A DNA stretch of 20,198 bases, taken from positions 1 through 20,198 of the forward strand of contig JABYQS010000506.1 of NCBI GenBank assembly GCA_022592435.1, read 5' to 3'. Below, piece by piece: positions 17,188 through 20,198 of the stretch. The notes below the pieces were generated by a model, which saw only the letters and a program-made list of their open reading frames with translations, searched no databases and was not told the origin of the DNA. The position numbers and the translations under genes are program-made. Position 1 is the first letter of the stretch. Each line of letters begins with the position of its first letter. Origin of the DNA: Cerioporus squamosus (Eukaryota > Basidiomycota > Agaricomycetes > Polyporales > Polyporaceae).

Positions 17188-17932
17188 AGCTTGAGCACCG
17201 ATCTACCACCCCGACAGTTGCGCAGTTGCCGGACTGGAGATTGAAGGGACCAATACGGTGAGGCAACGTGCTACGTGTGCAGACTGCGGTATTATGACAG
17301 CTCGTGCAGGCCGCGCTTGAGGGGACAGGTAGCGGGGAACCCGACGGTGTGAGTTTCAACTTGACTTCCCAAACAGACAAGTTCTAGTGTACCTGTCCAT
17401 CTGGTGCGGCGTGGAGAGGATCCTGTTGAAGCGATCTGAGGTCCTATGGTAAAATATGTAGTCAGCCCATTCCCATGTGACTAGACCAAGGCGATGGTCG
17501 AACTTACCAGGAGGTCGGCTAGCCATCTAAGGACGCACGACACGGTCACTCGAGCGGCATGAACTCTGGGTGGCAGCATCATTAGACTTCAGTGCGTCGT
17601 CTTGGCGGCATGAGGGCATACGCTTCCCAATATGAGGTGCACGGTTCGTACAAACTTGATGGAGCTGGCGATGCATGTTTCGATACATTCAAGGGTTCTG
17701 GACGCCCTGTTTGACGGGAAACCATTTGGTTAGTTATCGAGGAAACGAAAGAGCATCGTAGCACCCACTTACGTAGTGATCGATACTTGAGCTGTATCAG
17801 CTTGCTATGGTGGGTACGACCGGTATTGTGTCGACTCAAGCCCTGCGACCCATACTTATTGATGAGAGATTGCAGCAACCGTTGCCTACAGGCACTTGTG
17901 CGCTGTGATTGATTGCTCCTCAAAGCCGGAGA

Positions 17933-17977
17933 GCCACTCGGAGTGGCCGGCCAGCCACGACAATGCCACTCGGTGGC
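17933..17977. repeat. Cluster of short GCCAC/GTGGC hairpins
   Basis: GCCACTC-G-GAGTGGC (17933-17947) is a perfect 7-bp inverted repeat with a one-base centre. It overlaps the GGCCGGCC octamer (17945-17952) and is followed by GCCAC-TCG-GTGGC (17965-17977). The motif GCCACTCGG occurs twice within 40 bp. Confidence 0.6.
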
Positions 17978-18086
17978 CTAAGCGGGATGGACAAACCGTA
18001 AACGCATCGCCGTCGCGGCGTTGCCACAACAAAGGCCTTTGAAGACGCATATTATCCCTCCTTGTACCTTGCATCCACAAACACTC

Positions 18087-18878
18087 ATGCCTGCCGCGTC
18101 CAACTCTAAACCTGACGAGGTCGAGCTTCAAAGGTGAGCACCACCGCCATGACTTTCATCATACATGAACACCGACCTTCCACGCTCGTCTCTTTCCTTC
18201 TCAGGCTCATCCCCAAAGCCAACCACGAAGCTCCTACCACACACGAACCACCGGCCACCCAGGAACCACCCAACGATCGCGAACTCCGCAGAGAGTTGAC
18301 CCGCAGACACCTCTACCTCGCCCTGTACGACGACACGCGCCTCCCGGAGCAACCCCTCCGCATCCACTGGGCCCTCATCCTCGCGCCTACGCCCAAGCAC
18401 GAGGACCCGCACTCCTTCGCCAAGACGAACACGCTCTTCCACGTCACGAGCACGAACGGCCACTGGGACCTCGAGCGGCGCTCCGTCGAGTGCGTCCGCA
18501 CCCCCGCGATGCTCGGCCGCGTCTTCCTGGGCAAGGTCGAGCGGCGGCACGTCTCACATGTCGAGAAGCGGCTGGGAGATGCGCGGAAGGTGCGCAGCGA
18601 GTGCGTATGGTGGGACTGCAGGGTGGGTCGAGGAGGCGCTCATGATCTTGCGAGGGAGCGGTGGTTGCAGCTCGGGGGCTTGATCAGCTGGACCACTTGT
18701 TTGCGTTGCGCAGAGGTTTGGCGAGGAGGTCGTCGAGAAGGGCTTGAACGCCGGGTTCGAGATGCCGATCACTGTGGACTATCCTGGTCCTGGCCCGTGA
18801 GTTTCTTCACCTTGCCGCTGCTTCTTGCGATATTAACTGGGACGGTGCGTTAGCATCCCGAGCAAGATCATCAAGTGA
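18087..18878 (+). CDS. DUF6914-like protein, apparently frameshifted
   Basis: Three exons are indicated: 18087-18133, 18205-18796 and 18854-18878. Intron 1 (GTGAGC...CTCAG, 71 nt) and intron 2 (GTGAGT...GCGTTAG, 57 nt, with a TTAAC branch) have good signals. The protein has an LYLALYDD strand, then IHWALILAP, LFHVTS and MLGRVFLGKVERRHV. A WWDC segment follows, which should continue into a WVEEAL helix; this order resembles the fungal family I recall as DUF6914 (function unknown). WVEEALMIL, the following EGAVVAARGLDQLDHLFAL, and RFGEEVVEKGL fall in three successive frame shifts near 18624, 18651 and 18709. Each is explained by a 1-2 nt loss from a short repeat, and five added bases give a whole 222-residue frame. 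It is either a pseudogene or carries sequence errors. Confidence 0.6.
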
Positions 18879-18978
18879 ACGAGAGCCTGCGCACCAGGCC
18901 CTGTATCAGTACCTCTTTCTTGTCATACCGTATACTTGTCCAGATCATTCTTAGCGTAGCCTTGCATGTCTATCCTGA

Positions 18979-20198
18979 CTACTTTTGCCCCGCACGTACC
19001 CACGCCCGTATGCGAGCCCAAGCCTCATCGACCCGAGCAGGCCACGCCAACTCCACGTTCCGGAAATCAAGAAGTCATGGCTGAACCTCTCGAGGATCTC
19101 CCCCGCCGCGTACGAAGTCACCGGGGCTCCCGCCTCTGTCAATCGAGACACCAGCGCGACAATCGACGGAGCGAAGCTCTCCGCTGCACCATAGTAGACG
19201 AGCGTAGGCGGCCACTGCCCTGGAGGCGGAGGGTGCAGAGATGGGGAGAAGTACGGCTCGGACAAGTGCTCGGGGGAGAGTGGCCCCAGCAGACGTTTCA
19301 CCTGCGGTCTATCGCGTTCACTAGAGCATCTCAGCGTTAGCTCAGGAAGGCGCACCAGGGAGGTGAGACACTCACACCGAGAGGTCAACCCACGGGCTCA
19401 GCAGTATCAAGCCTCCCGGCAGCGACACGTCAGTGCTCTCGAGCAGGTAGCGCTGCAGCGCGAGGACGAGATGCCCTCCTGCCGAGTCTCCGATGAGCAT
19501 GATCCTGCTTGGGGATGTTCATCGAGTGCACCAGGTGGCGGTACGCAGAGTGCCTCAAGGATCTGGAGAGGGAAAGGTTTCGTTGGGTCTTCGCCCATGC
19601 CAACCAGGGAGTACTCCACCGCTGGGTGGATCGTTCAACACCAACGTAGTACCTTTCGGGAGAGGGGAAGGCTCACATAGAAGGCACGCGCATATGTCGC
19701 GCTAGAAGTTATCTCTCTGTCAGGCTCTCTCAGCTGTCTGAACTCGAGACGAAGGACTACATCGATGAAGCCCGGGGTATACCTGCGCACGCACGCACAG
19801 TTAGACACCGCACAATCGAATGAGAACGCGGACAACGTACGAGACCCTCCAGTCCGCACGTCCCTCGCACTCCCAATGGAATACCCTCCACCATGCAAGT
19901 ACAAGCCAACCCATCCCTGTCCTCGCCTTACCTCCTCCAACGACGCCTCGAGTTCCTCAGGAAACCACCACATCGCATCGACAGGCCCGACTTCGACCCT
20001 CGCTCGCCCGCCCATTGCTTCATGACCTCACTGACGGAGTCGATTGGAACCGGCTGGATCGCACCTTCGACATAAGTCGTTTCTGCCGCATGGACGACGT
20101 CCGCAGGGGAAGTTTGTCCGGAGACGGCTGCGAGCTTCCGAATAGCCTTCACGGCGTCCACAGGCAGGATTCGCAGTGATGATTGGACGGTGACAGAT
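18979..20198 (-). CDS. Alpha/beta hydrolase (HSL-like esterase), partial and apparently frameshifted
   Basis: The gene enters at the right edge and reads leftward. The likely exons are 20198-19837, 19782-19761, 19701-19677, 19621-19376 and 19320-18979, with introns of 54-59 nt. Hallmarks of the hormone-sensitive-lipase type fold are clear: oxyanion motif LHGGGYSIGSARD, VEYSLV then PFPLQILEAL, YRHLVHSMNIP, nucleophile elbow GDSAGG with the catalytic Ser, SPWVDLS, the LVYYGAAE strand with the likely acidic residue, and catalytic His in SHDFLI. The C-terminal WPARVDEAWARIRAWV is in another frame. Frames change near 20003, 19549, 19511 and 19065, each within a short repeat or homopolymer, so the copy is broken or the sequence has errors. 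It would hydrolyse carboxylic esters; substrate unknown. It converges on the DUF6914-like gene, 100 bp away. Confidence 0.75.

Larger units (their letters stand above)
17077..18086. other. Intergenic with P450 promoter, no supported gene
   Basis: A TATTTAA on the minus strand (17187-17181), followed by a pyrimidine-rich leader, is the likely P450 core promoter. Several ORFs cross this area but none has motifs. Hairpin-forming repeats occur at 17933-17977. TATA-like CATATTATC near 18047 probably serves the plus-strand gene at 18087. Confidence 0.45.

Noticed and set aside
16568..17380. Long minus-strand ORF of 270 codons overlapping the P450 start
   Set aside because: It reads P450 exon 1 in a different frame and runs through the first intron. 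Only its end matches P450 exon 2 protein. The spliced P450 with membrane anchor and PP hinge explains the region better.
17300..17540. Possible small minus-strand gene starting MASRPP with a GTAAGT intron
   Set aside because: One good donor and acceptor exist, but the rest of the reading is low-complexity, needs a second weak intron and has no recognisable motif.
17582..17923. Minus-strand ORF of 113 codons
   Set aside because: There is no domain, no plausible splice partners and no promoter features. It is probably chance.

Overview
The window looks like nuclear DNA of a filamentous basidiomycete, most likely an Agaricomycete. The genes are GC-rich and run on both strands. Most are broken by introns of about 50-80 bp with GTRNGT-like donors and CTNAY-like branch points. 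The gene content also fits: an F-box/LRR-type protein, a many-intron microsomal P450, small Cys-rich secreted proteins, and short conserved hypothetical proteins. I could not run searches, so names rest on motifs I recognise.

Layout. 1-273 (minus) is the 5' part of an acidic hypothetical protein, divergent from COG8 (599-2329, plus), a Golgi tethering subunit. A three-exon hypothetical gene follows at 2784-3519 (minus). 3900-6115 is a small secreted protein locus: a decayed relic, then two intact paralogues inside a tandem duplication of about 765 bp. 6302-7174 is a repeat island: two tRNA-derived SINE-like elements in inverted orientation, with a 47-bp perfect palindrome between them. A hypothetical gene (7518-8285, plus) converges on an F-box protein (8467-10302, minus). 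The F-box upstream region holds a retroposed element (10385-10952) with an A21 tail and 14-16 bp target-site duplications.

Next come three minus-strand multi-exon genes whose exon structure I reconstructed. These are a fungal multi-pass membrane protein (11198-12219), a nuclear-type protein with a C-x2-C/H-x6-H finger (12602-13961), and a 13-exon cytochrome P450 (14733-17076) with a 12-nt microexon. After about 1 kb without a convincing gene, two convergent genes close the window: a DUF6914-like protein (18087-18878, plus) and an alpha/beta hydrolase (18979 to past the right edge, minus). Both keep their introns and motifs but need several 1-2 nt insertions to read through. The other genes show no such shifts.

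There is no obvious operon-like or biosynthetic cluster logic. The P450 and hydrolase could share a pathway but nothing shows it. The most unusual material is the inverted SINE pair with its palindrome, the A-tailed retroposon next to the F-box promoter, the cluster of small deletions at the right end, and a P450 heme-loop Arg-to-Gln change.
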